Source: Chloroflexota bacterium (GTDB lineage Bacteria; Chloroflexota; Ktedonobacteria; Ktedonobacterales; Ktedonobacteraceae). Taken from it: DNA of 64,000 nt. The first letter of the stretch is position 1. Each line of letters begins with the position of its first letter. Under the pieces are notes generated by a model. The model had not been told where the DNA came from and made no database searches. It saw only the letters and a list, made by a program, of their open reading frames with translations. A program made the translations under genes and the position numbers. Shown here one piece after another: positions 16,584 to 25,820 of this stretch. Location: the NCBI GenBank assembly GCA_902810755.1, contig CADDYT010000001.1, forward strand, positions 89,436-153,435. Direction: 5' to 3'.

Positions 16584-17750
16584 ATGTTCGACACACTCGA
16601 TACCATTGACTGGTCCAGGCTCGAGACAGCTTATGGCACCGCAGAAGGGATTCCCGGGGCGCTGCGCGATCTGGCCTCTTCTCATGAAGAGGTGCGTGCT
16701 GCAGCACGGCAGACGCTCTGGTCAGAGCTGGAGCATCAGGGAACGATCTACCAGGCTTCAGCATATGCGGCACCGTTTCTCGTGGCGTGGCTGCCGGAGA
16801 CGCAAGCCGAAGAGAAGCCTGATCTGGTCACGTTCCTGGCGAAGCTGGCACGCGGCAATAGCTACAAACGCCAGCACCTGAACCTGACCGATGAGCAACG
16901 CCAGCAAGATCCCGTCTTCCAGCAGGAAATGGCAGAAGAAATCAGGTGGGTTGAGCTGACCCACCAGGCCGTTCGGGAAGGTATGGATCTCTACCTGTCC
17001 TTCCTTGCTGACCAGGACCTCCAGTTACGCATGACCACCACCTACCTGCTGGCCAGCTTCAAGGAGGACCAGGAACGGCTGATACCAGCCCTGCAAGCTC
17101 AGTTGGAGCGGGAAACGGACGAACGCATGATGGGCTGCCTCCTCTTGAGCCTGGGCCAACTGCTACCCGCCACAGAGGACTCATCTGCCCTACTTCTGCT
17201 ATACCTGACTACTGGCAACATGATGCTCGTGCGGTTCTGTGCTGCTATGGCGCTGTGCTTCCTCTTGAAAGAAGCGGTTCCCCAGGAGGTCGTCCCGGTC
17301 TTCTTCACGGTCTTGACCGACCCGTCCCTGGTGCAGGCCCCCTACGAGGAATTACCCTGGACATGGGCTGGCAGAGCAGTTCCATTCCACGCACTCGAGT
17401 TCCTTCACCGGCTCACCTTCTCCAGGCACCGTGACCTCATTGTTGGGCGGTTGGTAGAGCTGCTCCCCACATTGGATAAGACTGTAGCAGACGAGGTCGC
17501 TCGCTGTCTGCTGCACAGCGCCTTCCATTGGGAGGAATTTGGACCAGCACCACAAGCGACGCGTGAGAACTTGAATACAGAGCAACGCGCCGTTTTGAGC
17601 GCGATTGCCGCCTGTAACCAACTGTGGGTGGTGGAGGAAGCTCTTCCAGGTCAGGAGGTATGGAGTGGGATACGACAGGACTTGCTCTGTCTCGATCTGC
17701 CCGCAACGCAGCAGGACTTGCAGGCATTTCTGCTGTTGGAAACGCCCTAG
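16584..17750 (+). CDS. HEAT-repeat-like protein
   Basis: 388 residues from MFDTLDTIDWSRLETAYG, with GGAGGGAAG upstream; an in-frame start at 16506 is possible but lacks such a site. The whole protein is made of paired amphipathic helices (IPGALRDLASSHEEVRAAAR; LRMTTTYLLASFKEDQERLI; MMGCLLLSLGQLLPATEDS), the pattern of HEAT-like repeats that act as protein-binding scaffolds. No catalytic motif is seen. It stands alone on the plus strand. Confidence 0.7.
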   Translation: MFDTLDTIDWSRLETAYGTAEGIPGALRDLASSHEEVRAAARQTLWSELEHQGTIYQASAYAAPFLVAWLPETQAEEKPDLVTFLAKLARGNSYKRQHLNLTDEQRQQDPVFQQEMAEEIRWVELTHQAVREGMDLYLSFLADQDLQLRMTTTYLLASFKEDQERLIPALQAQLERETDERMMGCLLLSLGQLLPATEDSSALLLLYLTTGNMMLVRFCAAMALCFLLKEAVPQEVVPVFFTVLTDPSLVQAPYEELPWTWAGRAVPFHALEFLHRLTFSRHRDLIVGRLVELLPTLDKTVADEVARCLLHSAFHWEEFGPAPQATRENLNTEQRAVLSAIAACNQLWVVEEALPGQEVWSGIRQDLLCLDLPATQQDLQAFLLLETP

Positions 17751-18085
17751 GCGGATCTTTCAGAAGAGTGAGCAGTGCGGCTGCACGTGCTCTTGCTACT
17801 TGAACGCTGGCTAAAGCAGCCCTATGACAGTCTAGCGTTGGTGCGGGCTACTAGCTAGGGAAGGAGTATGCATTTTTACATGCAGCGACTTCTTCCAGCG
17901 TCCACCTATTATTCTGCATTCGAGCAGCTTGTAGCCAATGCTCTTCTTGTCCAAAAAAGGTGAACCCATAGCCTCCGTATGCGCTTCTTTCTCTCCCCGT
18001 TGTCGTGGCGATCTTTGTCAGGGCTTCACTCTAACAACAAACAGGAAGCAGAACGTGCGCTGCCAGGAGATGCGCACCTATCCTC
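17751..18085. other. intergenic, no clear gene
   Basis: The 335-base gap between convergent genes. A short minus-strand stretch without a start codon (reading FTFFGQEEHWLQAARMQ) could be a gene remnant but was not recognised. No good terminator hairpin was found. Confidence 0.35.
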
Positions 18086-19315
18086 TCAGGAAACGAGGAA
18101 AGCGCTGATGCCGTTGCCCACCATAAGCTGCCAGAGAGACTTTCCCCTGACGGGATCGAGTGCGACCACTTGCCCGGAATCTTTGCCAACCAGATAGAGG
18201 ACATGGTTCATCAGAGACAGGGACAGGTCTCCACTTGCTCCTGGATACATCCAGAGCGGATTCCCATCAGCAACCCGGAGTGCATCGATCGCGCCCCGTT
18301 GCGTTTCCAGGTAGAGCATTCCCCCGTTCGCGAGGAGATGCACGAAGGTCTCCCCGCTAGGGCGTTGCCAGAGCTGGTGGCCATCCTGGGTGCTTCTCGC
18401 CTCGACATCTCCTCCTGTCGGCCCTATGGCTCGGAAAAAGGTAGCGCCGGTGATGAAGGATGCCTGGCCGTCCTGTACTGGGGCGTTCACTTGCCAGAGT
18501 TGCGCTCCGTCTCGCAGGCGCAGTGCCCGCAGCCCGGTTACACTGTTCCCAAGTCCCCCAGTGGGGACATCGATGAAAATCGTATAGACGGTCTCTCCTA
18601 CGACGCGCAGATCCTTCGCCTGGGTCTCTTTATGCCAGAGGGCACGCCCCGTGTTCGCATCAAGCCCGTCAAGGGTCGTGGGGGACCAGACCAGGAGCGC
18701 ACTGCCCGCCAGGAAGACATCCGTAATCGACTCGCCAAGTCCGGGGTCCAGATGGAATTGCCAGCGGATGGCTCCAGAGTCTGCTCGTAGTGCAGTCAAG
18801 TGTGCGCCATTGATCGCGTAGAGGGTTCCCTGTTCGAGGAGCAGTTTGGCGGTGGTACCCAGGCTGTATGCAAGTTGCTGACGCCAGCGTAATGAGCCAT
18901 TGCCTCTGTCGAAGGCGTAGAGCAGGTCAGAAGACAGGACGTAGACGAGATTGCCATTCACGGCAACGGCACCTGGACTCCCGCCCACAGGCGCACTCCA
19001 CCATAGCTTGCCATCGCTGACATCAAGCGCGTAGAGTTGATCGGCGACCCAGTACACCACGCCACTCCCCAGCACTAGCGGTTTTTGTGCACTGAAGAGT
19101 GGGGGAGAGGATGGCTGAAAGCTCCAGCGTCGCTTACCATCGCTGGCCTGATATGCAGAAAGGCCGGTCGTCGAGACAACGTAGACCGATTGAGTAACCA
19201 AGGGAGATGGTGCTATGGCTGTGCTCACCCCAGATGAGGTTCCTCCACAGCCAGCAAGGGTACATCCTAGCAGGAAAAGGAGGAGAAGCCCTCCATACTT
19301 CGATTTCTTACTCAT
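18086..19315 (-). CDS. PQQ-type beta-propeller lipoprotein
   Basis: 409 residues. The N-terminus (KKSKYGGLLLLFLLGCTLAGC) is a lipoprotein signal with lipobox LAGC; the second of two adjacent ATG codons (19315) fits AGGAG best. The mature protein has repeated blades of the form VYVVSTTGLSAYQASDGKRRW, LYALDVSDGKLWW, LYAFDRGNGSLRW and VVALDPVRGKSLW, about seven in all, typical of PQQ_2/BamB-like propellers. These are extracytoplasmic scaffolds or sensors; most lack bound PQQ. No partner gene is adjacent. Confidence 0.85.
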   Translation of the reverse strand: MSKKSKYGGLLLLFLLGCTLAGCGGTSSGVSTAIAPSPLVTQSVYVVSTTGLSAYQASDGKRRWSFQPSSPPLFSAQKPLVLGSGVVYWVADQLYALDVSDGKLWWSAPVGGSPGAVAVNGNLVYVLSSDLLYAFDRGNGSLRWRQQLAYSLGTTAKLLLEQGTLYAINGAHLTALRADSGAIRWQFHLDPGLGESITDVFLAGSALLVWSPTTLDGLDANTGRALWHKETQAKDLRVVGETVYTIFIDVPTGGLGNSVTGLRALRLRDGAQLWQVNAPVQDGQASFITGATFFRAIGPTGGDVEARSTQDGHQLWQRPSGETFVHLLANGGMLYLETQRGAIDALRVADGNPLWMYPGASGDLSLSLMNHVLYLVGKDSGQVVALDPVRGKSLWQLMVGNGISAFLVS

Positions 19316-19415
19316 CATGCACTCCTGTTTCTTTCAACGTTCATACCAAAGCCAAAGCACTCCAACGCGCATCTTCCCAATGCGTCCTGCCGAGAGAGGA
19401 CAGCAAGCCCGTTGC

Positions 19416-20291
19416 TTAGGGAGTACCTTGTGGGGCAGATTTGATGCCCCAGACGGTAAGTCCAAATGACATGCTGGTAAAATCCACGCTGGCTATGTCG
19501 GAGAGCAGGCCTCGGTAGAGCTCTTCGAATGTTGCTTCGTCTACCACCGCTGATCCAATCAGGTACGGCTTGAGCAGCGCGAAGGTCAGCGCTGTTTCTT
19601 GCATGCTGAGGTCATGCAATGGCGTGCCAGAGGATGCCTCGAGCAGAAAGGGTCTATGCTGGACCTGCTGGAACCCAGCATCGCGCAACAGTTTGCCGAG
19701 CACATGGCAGATGCCGATGCTGTGTCCATCGACCGAAAAGGTGCGTCCCTGCGCGTACAGCGCTTGTGCGAGCAACCTCCCTAGGCATTGCAGATTCGGG
19801 CTGCTTGAGATACCCAGTTCGCACTCACTGAGGCGCAAAATGCCACCCGGCTTGAGGATGCGCAAGCACTCCGCTACCAGCCCAGGCCAGCTACCCTTGT
19901 CCAGAAAGCCGACCAGGAAGCGGCCATTCACGAGATCAAAGCAAGCGTCTGCAAAATCCAGGGGCTGGCACGCATCTATCACGCGAAAGGTCACATTGTC
20001 GCGCCAGGTGGTCTGAGCTACGGCACGGGCATAGTTGATCATCGTGGCGCTCAGATCAATTCCGGTCAGGTGCATATGTGGATACGCATACGCCATCTCG
20101 ATCACCCAGGAGCCGGGACCACAGGCAATGTCCAGCACCTGCGCGATTGCGGACGGGTCGGCCTGTTCAGGGAGGAGACCACCCATCGCCAGTGTAAACA
20201 AGCGATCTTGCTCGACCAGTCGCGCGGTTTCCGCACCTTGTTCAATGTCGATCACATAGCGATTGCGAGAGGTGGAGGCTGTCGTGGTCAT
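19416..20291 (-). CDS. class I SAM-dependent methyltransferase
   Basis: 291 residues from MTTTASTSRNRYVIDIEQ. Motif I is VLDIACGPGSWVIEMA, the acidic residue after strand 2 is in LTGIDLSATMI, and motif III-like CLRILKPGGILRLSECE follows. The substrate is unknown; such stand-alone enzymes may act on small molecules or quinone-like compounds. It lies downstream of the small 73-residue gene and upstream of the propeller lipoprotein, all on the minus strand but with gaps over 90 bases. Confidence 0.9.
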   Translation of the reverse strand: MTTTASTSRNRYVIDIEQGAETARLVEQDRLFTLAMGGLLPEQADPSAIAQVLDIACGPGSWVIEMAYAYPHMHLTGIDLSATMINYARAVAQTTWRDNVTFRVIDACQPLDFADACFDLVNGRFLVGFLDKGSWPGLVAECLRILKPGGILRLSECELGISSSPNLQCLGRLLAQALYAQGRTFSVDGHSIGICHVLGKLLRDAGFQQVQHRPFLLEASSGTPLHDLSMQETALTFALLKPYLIGSAVVDEATFEELYRGLLSDIASVDFTSMSFGLTVWGIKSAPQGTP

Positions 20292-20614
20292 ACGTTCCTC
20301 ACTTCCTATGCATTCTAAAGGAGGAGAAGGTCTCGTAGCATCCTATGTTCTTGAGTGCCCTGGGCTCGTCTATTGCTGCACGGTGGGCACTATCCCGGGA
20401 TGCACCCGTGAGCCTGAAAGGTCGCAATGGCCCTGTCACACATCTTCCCGTTTCACTGCAAGTTCGTGAATCACCCGCCGGGCCTCCAGCTAGCTCAAAT
20501 CGGATCTAGGTGTGATAGCAAGGAACAGGGGACGGTGGCGTTGCAGAGAGAGTTGAAGCAGGATACTGCTGAGCGATTGCGTCCCTGGTTCTTCGTCCGG
20601 TCATTGATCACCAT
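20292..20614. other. intergenic, no gene seen
   Basis: The 323-base gap upstream of the methyltransferase. No frame with a start signal or motif on either strand; presumably the methyltransferase promoter. Confidence 0.35.
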
Positions 20615-20836
20615 TTACAATGCTTCGAGCGTTTCTGCCATCAACCTGGTGGCTTCGCGCTCTCCCACCAAGTGCTTCAACGTGTCGTGATAGGCACCGA
20701 TCCGCTCCATACGGGCGGTGATGAAGCGATGTTGGGAAGCACCCGCGGCAAACCCGGAGAGTCCACGTGTCGCAGCGAGATATTCATCGGCGATCTGTTG
20801 GCGTAAACGAGCAATTTCGCTTTGGTTGGTCTCCAT
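20615..20836 (-). CDS. small hypothetical helical protein
   Basis: 73 residues from METNQSEIARLRQQIADEY; AAGGGG upstream favours this ATG over a GTG three codons earlier. It is predicted all-helical with two segments (SEIARLRQQIADEYLAATRG and RFITARMERIGAYHDTLKHL). No known domain is recognised. Confidence 0.55.
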   Translation of the reverse strand: METNQSEIARLRQQIADEYLAATRGLSGFAAGASQHRFITARMERIGAYHDTLKHLVGEREATRLMAETLEAL

Positions 20837-21264
20837 CGTCTTCACCCCTTGTTTCCATGTTGCTGACTTTTTTGGCGGACTGACCGTTGAGACTAGTCCT
20901 ATCTCGGTCAGTTATCCTCATACACCAGGGACAAGCATAGCACTTTATCCTTGCTGTTTTTGCTCTTGCGGGTATGTACGTAATCGAACTTCTCGCTGCG
21001 CTGGCTCGCGTCTGCTCTCAGGGAGCTACCGCTCTCGTCGTTTCCTCGCCGGTCATCGGAGCTACGTGGGGTTGTGGGCGTAAGCGCCGTCTCGGAATGA
21101 TCATATAAAACTTGGTTCGTTTTGTGGAGTGAAAAGTTGGAGAGGACTCGCCGTGGTGGCTGTTTGATCCTTGTTGAGAGGGAACACATCTGCCGAGAGA
21201 CATGATACAATACCCGAAGAAACGGCACTCAGGAGAGATTTGTGAGAAATGTAAGAGAGACGCA
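20837..21264. other. divergent intergenic region
   Basis: About 430 bases between the minus-strand helical protein and the plus-strand methyltransferase. No gene was recognised; it should hold promoters for both. An in-frame ATG at 21202 could extend the downstream methyltransferase. Confidence 0.3.
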
Positions 21265-22275
21265 ATGATCGACAAACAATCCATGACGGAAGTTCCCCGG
21301 CATCCGACGAGAAAAACACCTATCCACGAGCGGAGCGTACGCGTTGGTGACTTCATCGTGGTGAATGGTTACGGAGTCAACCGTACATCGCTCAAACAAC
21401 GTTTCGCCGAAGGTGCTTACCAGGTACATGAGACTGCCCATTTCCTGCTTTTCACACGGGAGGCGGAGCCGAAGACGATTCTTGTTCACTGGTTTGCGCC
21501 AGAAGATTTCCATACGAACATCCCTCATCACCTTGCTGTAGAACTGAAACCCTTTGGCATCATCACATCGAATAAGGAGTTAGGGGAACTGATGACGGGG
21601 ATCGTTGGAGGAACGCTGTTCCCTGAAGATGTGCGAAGGGCCTGGAACTACTTTGGGGCGAATACCTTGCAGCGTTTGCTGACCCTGGTGAGTAGCGCAG
21701 TGACTTCAAACCTTCCCGATTATGGGATCCTGGGCGAATCTGCCACCTTGTACCAGCGGGTCATCGAACTCGGTGTGGGTGAGCGTTTTCTCGACGCGGC
21801 ATGCAATGGTGGCTTTTTTGCGCTGCTGCTCGCTGAACGGATACCATTTGTAAGCGAGGTGGTGGGCGTCGATATTGACGCGGAAGTTTTCCAGGTGGCG
21901 CAGAAGCTCGCCGAAGAACGGCATCTCACCACTGTCCACTACCTTCAGGCTGACCTCCTCGCTGACGATTTCAGCGCGATTGGTGTGTTTGATACGACCA
22001 CAGCACTACATGTGCTCGAACACTTCACGGAAGAAGACATGTACCGGGTCCTTGCGAATTTGCTCAAGGTAACGAGGCATCGCTTGATTTTTGCCGTACC
22101 CTATGAATTGGGAGAGCCATCGCAGGCCTATGACCACAAGCAGCTGTTTACCCGCGAAAAGTTCGAGGCCGTGGGAGCGTGGTGCGTAAAACAACTGCAA
22201 GGGGCCGCTCGCATGTGGTATGAGGATCTGCCGCATGGCGCGGGACTGCTGCTCGTTGAACGTCTGAGGCAGTAA
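21265..22275 (+). CDS. SAM-dependent methyltransferase with N-terminal extension
   Basis: 336 residues from MIDKQSMTEVPRHPTRK (a start at 21202 is also in frame). Residues about 30-165 form an extension with VRVGDFIVVNGYGVNRTSL and ILVHWFAPEDFHTNIPHHL. The methyltransferase core starts with FLDAACNGGFFALLLAE (motif I), VVGVDIDAEV and TTALHVLEHFTEEDMYRVL (motif with the HVLEHF signature). The overall plan resembles glycan or mycofactocin-type methyltransferases, but I would not name it. It converges with the BTAD activator, the two stops being 37 bases apart. Confidence 0.78.
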   Translation: MIDKQSMTEVPRHPTRKTPIHERSVRVGDFIVVNGYGVNRTSLKQRFAEGAYQVHETAHFLLFTREAEPKTILVHWFAPEDFHTNIPHHLAVELKPFGIITSNKELGELMTGIVGGTLFPEDVRRAWNYFGANTLQRLLTLVSSAVTSNLPDYGILGESATLYQRVIELGVGERFLDAACNGGFFALLLAERIPFVSEVVGVDIDAEVFQVAQKLAEERHLTTVHYLQADLLADDFSAIGVFDTTTALHVLEHFTEEDMYRVLANLLKVTRHRLIFAVPYELGEPSQAYDHKQLFTREKFEAVGAWCVKQLQGAARMWYEDLPHGAGLLLVERLRQ

Positions 22276-22312
22276 AACGGCGAACAAGGCGATACATCAC
22301 CTAATCGCTCTC

Positions 22313-24385
22313 CTATGAGGCGTCAACAAAAGCAGGAAGATGTGGCAATTGTTGCTGTGTTTCTGCAAGGAATGTGTGTATCTCTCTATCGCGTGAGAAG
22401 CGTCCGAGAAGGTCCTTGCTAATATACTCGAGGAAGTACTTGTTCGTCATCGGGGCATTCACCGCTCCGATAACCGGGATGGCTTGCCGCGCGATTGATA
22501 AACTTTGCTCCCGTTCCTGTATGCGTGCGTAAGCCATTGCCAGTGGGGTAAGAATCCCAGCTTGACGCACCAGCCAGTGAGGAGGATTGGCTGCCAACGC
22601 CTCTTCGAGATGATCAATGGCTTGCTGATACTCGCCTATCATCAGGGCTTTTTTCCCTGCGAGCTGTAGCCAAGTGCTACGATCAAATTCCTCAATGACC
22701 GTCGTCTGATCCAGGTAGGCCGCCGCTTCGTCAAGTTTTTTGTGCGCCTCTGCGTGCGCTCCCCTCTCCATGGCTGTGTCAGCCAGGCAGGCCAGGATAT
22801 GCGCTTTGGCTCGTCGATGTTCTTCGTCGGTGTCTCCCAGGCATGAGAGTGCTTCCTCAAGCGTCCGGAGTGCTTCGGTATGACGACCGAGAGCCAGGTG
22901 GGTATCGGCCTGACAGATGAGGCTCTGTGCCACATACCAGGGATTACCTGTGGCCAGCGCCGCGATATAGCCATGGTGGTACATGTGCAAGGCTTCCTCC
23001 TTGCGCTCCTGGAAGTGCAACCCGAGACCGAGGAAGCCGTATGCTCCTGCATAGAAGTATGGGAGCGCGGATGGATCGATCAGGGTATGTGCCTGGTGGA
23101 TCAAGGAGAGCTGCGCCCGTCCCATCGCTACCACCTGGGCATTTTCTAATGAGAGGAAGAGTTTCCACCCGTCTGCAATACTCGCGCCCAGCGCCCGTCC
23201 CAGTTCTTCCCGTTCGATTGCCGAGATGCGCCTGCTATCGAGTTGCGCAAGACGACTAATGAACGTGGCAATGCCCAATGCTAAGAGTTGACGACGAGAG
23301 AGGAGCGACATGGCCTGATGTTCCTCTCCTTCTAACAGGAGACGCAACATATTCAGGGTGCCGTCGAATGGTGCATCAGTTCCGAGCAAGGTCGAGACCT
23401 GGGTGATGGGAGGAGCTAATCGCGCATTTGAGCCAGTTTGCCCCACCCGGAGGAGAGCCTGTGTGGAACCAGGGACAGACGGAGCACGAAGGTGCGGGAG
23501 CACGGCCCGCTGCGGCTGCAACGAAAAGGTTGGGCGTGCCGCCGATGCCCGCGTGCGCGTGATCTGTTTGGCGCGCAGATATTCCGCGATCTCCTGGGTG
23601 CGTGGATCGGGAGTGCGCCCTTCCTGCGCCAGCGCCTCCTGTACGCGCCGGTAGGCGTTGGATGCCTCCTGGTAGCGCTCCTGCTCCCCCAAGAGTTCCA
23701 TGAAAGGCCGCAACGCGTCTTCGTCCATTGGCTCTCGCACATGGTGTTCCCGCAGGACCCGCTCGGCTTCCGCGAGGGCGCCTCGCTCACGGTACAAGCG
23801 CGTCACTTCATGCACGCATTGCCGGTACTGTCCTGATAGCAATTCGCGCCGTTCGATGGTCCACTCGCTGTACACTTCATCTGCCAGGAAGGCGCCCCGG
23901 GACGCCAGGTGATAGGCTTCCTCCCACAAAGGCAGTGGATCGTCGCCGAAGCGCTCTAGGCGGCACGCTTGGGCCACGTACCACTCGAAGGCATCAGCAT
24001 CGACCCAGATGTATGGGTACGGGGCCAGGCGATAGCTGTTGCCAGTGTCCCGGTTGCTGTGCCGGTACTCCAGCAGATTCTCCCCGCTACCAGGGCGCAG
24101 CAGGGTGCGCAAGACAGAAGCGGCATCATCCAGCCGCGCTCCTGCCTGGCGGCGGGTGTGCTCCGACCACAAAAGTTCCATCAGCAGGTCTCGGGGTGCG
24201 TGTCGGTGCGGCTGGCACATCAACACTTTCAGCAACGTAAACGCGGCGGTCGTGCCGCGTCCGTTGAGTCTCTCAGTGGAGAGTGGCACGTAGCGGAGAG
24301 CGCTTTCCCCGGCAGCCGGATCCTCGCGACTCACTACTTCGAGCGGTCCGAAAGTGAGGATGCGCACGAATGGATGTAACTGCAT
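22313..24385 (-). CDS. SARP/AfsR-like transcriptional activator, BTAD and TPR domains
   Basis: 690 residues from MQLHPFVRILTFGPLEVV, with AGAGG upstream. An OmpR-like winged helix spans about 1-105 (TAAFTLLKVLMCQPHRHAPRDLLMELLW), the bacterial transcriptional activator domain about 125-275 (YLASRGAFLADEVYSEW-type helices through ALAQEGRTPDP), and C-terminal TPR-like helical repeats about 440-690 (ALHMYHHGYIAALATGNPWY; AIDHLEEALAANPPHW). No NB-ARC ATPase is seen. This architecture controls secondary metabolism in actinobacteria; here the targets are unknown. Confidence 0.85.
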   Translation of the reverse strand: MQLHPFVRILTFGPLEVVSREDPAAGESALRYVPLSTERLNGRGTTAAFTLLKVLMCQPHRHAPRDLLMELLWSEHTRRQAGARLDDAASVLRTLLRPGSGENLLEYRHSNRDTGNSYRLAPYPYIWVDADAFEWYVAQACRLERFGDDPLPLWEEAYHLASRGAFLADEVYSEWTIERRELLSGQYRQCVHEVTRLYRERGALAEAERVLREHHVREPMDEDALRPFMELLGEQERYQEASNAYRRVQEALAQEGRTPDPRTQEIAEYLRAKQITRTRASAARPTFSLQPQRAVLPHLRAPSVPGSTQALLRVGQTGSNARLAPPITQVSTLLGTDAPFDGTLNMLRLLLEGEEHQAMSLLSRRQLLALGIATFISRLAQLDSRRISAIEREELGRALGASIADGWKLFLSLENAQVVAMGRAQLSLIHQAHTLIDPSALPYFYAGAYGFLGLGLHFQERKEEALHMYHHGYIAALATGNPWYVAQSLICQADTHLALGRHTEALRTLEEALSCLGDTDEEHRRAKAHILACLADTAMERGAHAEAHKKLDEAAAYLDQTTVIEEFDRSTWLQLAGKKALMIGEYQQAIDHLEEALAANPPHWLVRQAGILTPLAMAYARIQEREQSLSIARQAIPVIGAVNAPMTNKYFLEYISKDLLGRFSRDREIHTFLAETQQQLPHLPAFVDAS

Positions 24386-25394
24386 CTGTTCCTCTCTCTG
24401 TACAGATCGGTTCTCCAAGCCGATTCTTTGCTCCGTCAAATCGCATGGATAGGTATCGCTTCTCAATCGTCGGTAGTATAGCATAGCGATGTGCATCTCG
24501 CCAGGAAAATATGCGCTCAGCGAGACCACCGCGAGAAAGAGCGGATGGAGGCTTTCCTACAGAGCAATGTCGCAGAGACGGGAAGAGCCTTAGAGGGGGA
24601 AACGCTCCTTGAAAAGGAGAAGGTGAGGGCGAGAGGAGTAGTGAGGTTGCTGCTTGTCTCACTCGTGGCCGCTTGCCAGCAACTGCCCATTTTTACTGAG
24701 CGATATAGCCAACAACGCCCCTGAATGCTCGTTGAGCGTATGAAGCATTCGTCCATTCACCGTATTCCATATTCTGACCGTTTCTTCGACAGCTCAGAAG
24801 CATGACCAGGCTCGATGCGCAGGCCCAATTGGAGGTTCAGACGAACTATGGCTTTCACCAAGTCGCAAAGCTAGTCGTTCAGGTTCTGAGATCTCGTCAG
24901 GAGTTCAGAGGTTCTGTTTCATTTTGGAAAACTATAACACATCTAAGTACATGAGGGAAGAGGAGTTTAGAACGCATATCCAGTGTCATTGTGATTGCCC
25001 CGTGCAAAGAGCGTATTCTCAGCAGTCGTTCATTCCGGGGCTTCTCGGGATGCAAGTCTCATTGTCGTTATGAATTCCATGCGGCCTTCGACCAAAACAA
25101 GCTGATTTTTTGTCATCGTCTTTGGGAGAACACCTGCCTCCCTTGCTTTTTCTGAAGGCATGGTTTATAGTTCCTCTAGCAGCAGTTCCGGTGACGAACA
25201 ACCTGCCTATGCGAGGTTGCGAACACTTTTGTTAGAAGGTGAAACGCGAGGCAGGTACTTGCCAGAAAATGAAGGCAGGTGTCCGTTGAACACCTTTTGA
25301 GGCACAAGAAAACCGCCGTCTCGACTGCTCATCACTGCTCGCTTCCTTTCAAGCGGCCTGTAAAGCACTTCGAGGGCGACGATCTAATAAGAAG
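24386..25394. other. 1-kb intergenic region without a recognisable gene
   Basis: Open frames are short, lack ribosome sites and show no motifs. The stretch 25130-25300 has several short repeats of the type GCAGGT/ACCTGC, perhaps remains of mobile DNA. It marks the start of the insertion-sequence-rich region. Confidence 0.35.
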
Positions 25395-25463
25395 AGCGGG
25401 AGACGGGGCTCGAACCCGCGACAGCCTGCTTGGAAGGCAGGAACTCGCAAGAACGACGCCCGC
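25395..25463 (-). tRNA. tRNA-Gly(TCC)-like sequence with degenerate D arm
   Basis: Read on the minus strand, a 7-base acceptor stem (GCGGGCG with CTCCCGC, one mismatch), an intact anticodon arm CCTGC-CTTCCAA-GCAGG giving anticodon TCC, and an intact T arm GCGGG-TTCGAGC-CCCGT are present. The D region is only about 13 bases long, cannot form the normal four-pair stem and lacks the GG that contacts the T loop. No CCA is encoded. It is either a structurally odd tRNA or a decaying copy; the second is more likely. Confidence 0.5.
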
Positions 25464-25820
25464 TTGCTGTAAAGTGGCTCTCTAGGCTCTTCTACATCAA
25501 GTACACGGATATCAAGCGCGCCTGAGGCAGGCTTTTCTTGCCTCCCGAAGCAGGCTTGTACACTGTTTTCTCTCTCATCATACCCTCTTCCTCTCCAGAA
25601 AGCAAGCTTCGTAGGAAAGATGTTCTACCCGAGTTTGTCTACCAACCATGCCGACCTCCTTACCTGCAGTTTCGTCGACTTCTCTCTCGCCTCCGCAGCA
25701 TGTCGAGAGGGAACTACCCCTTCCCGGGAAAGGTGAAATAGTACCTCCACTATACCCTTTTAAAATGAGCCTGGCGGTCGAGACTTCTGATTCAAGGAGA
25801 AGTGTGGTTCTGCAGAAAAA
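25464..25820. other. intergenic, no gene seen
   Basis: The gap between the tRNA-like sequence and the IS1182 left end. It contains a small hairpin with arms GAGGCA/TGCCTC near 25524-25544, not followed by a T-run. No supported coding frame. Confidence 0.3.

Noticed and set aside
17870..18020. Minus-strand stretch reading FTFFGQEEHWLQAARMQ
   Set aside because: It has no start codon and no family I recognise; at most a remnant.
25279..25485. Plus-strand frame with GDGARTRDSLLGRQ
   Set aside because: This peptide is the familiar artefact of translating a tRNA-Gly antisense strand; the tRNA-like sequence explains it.
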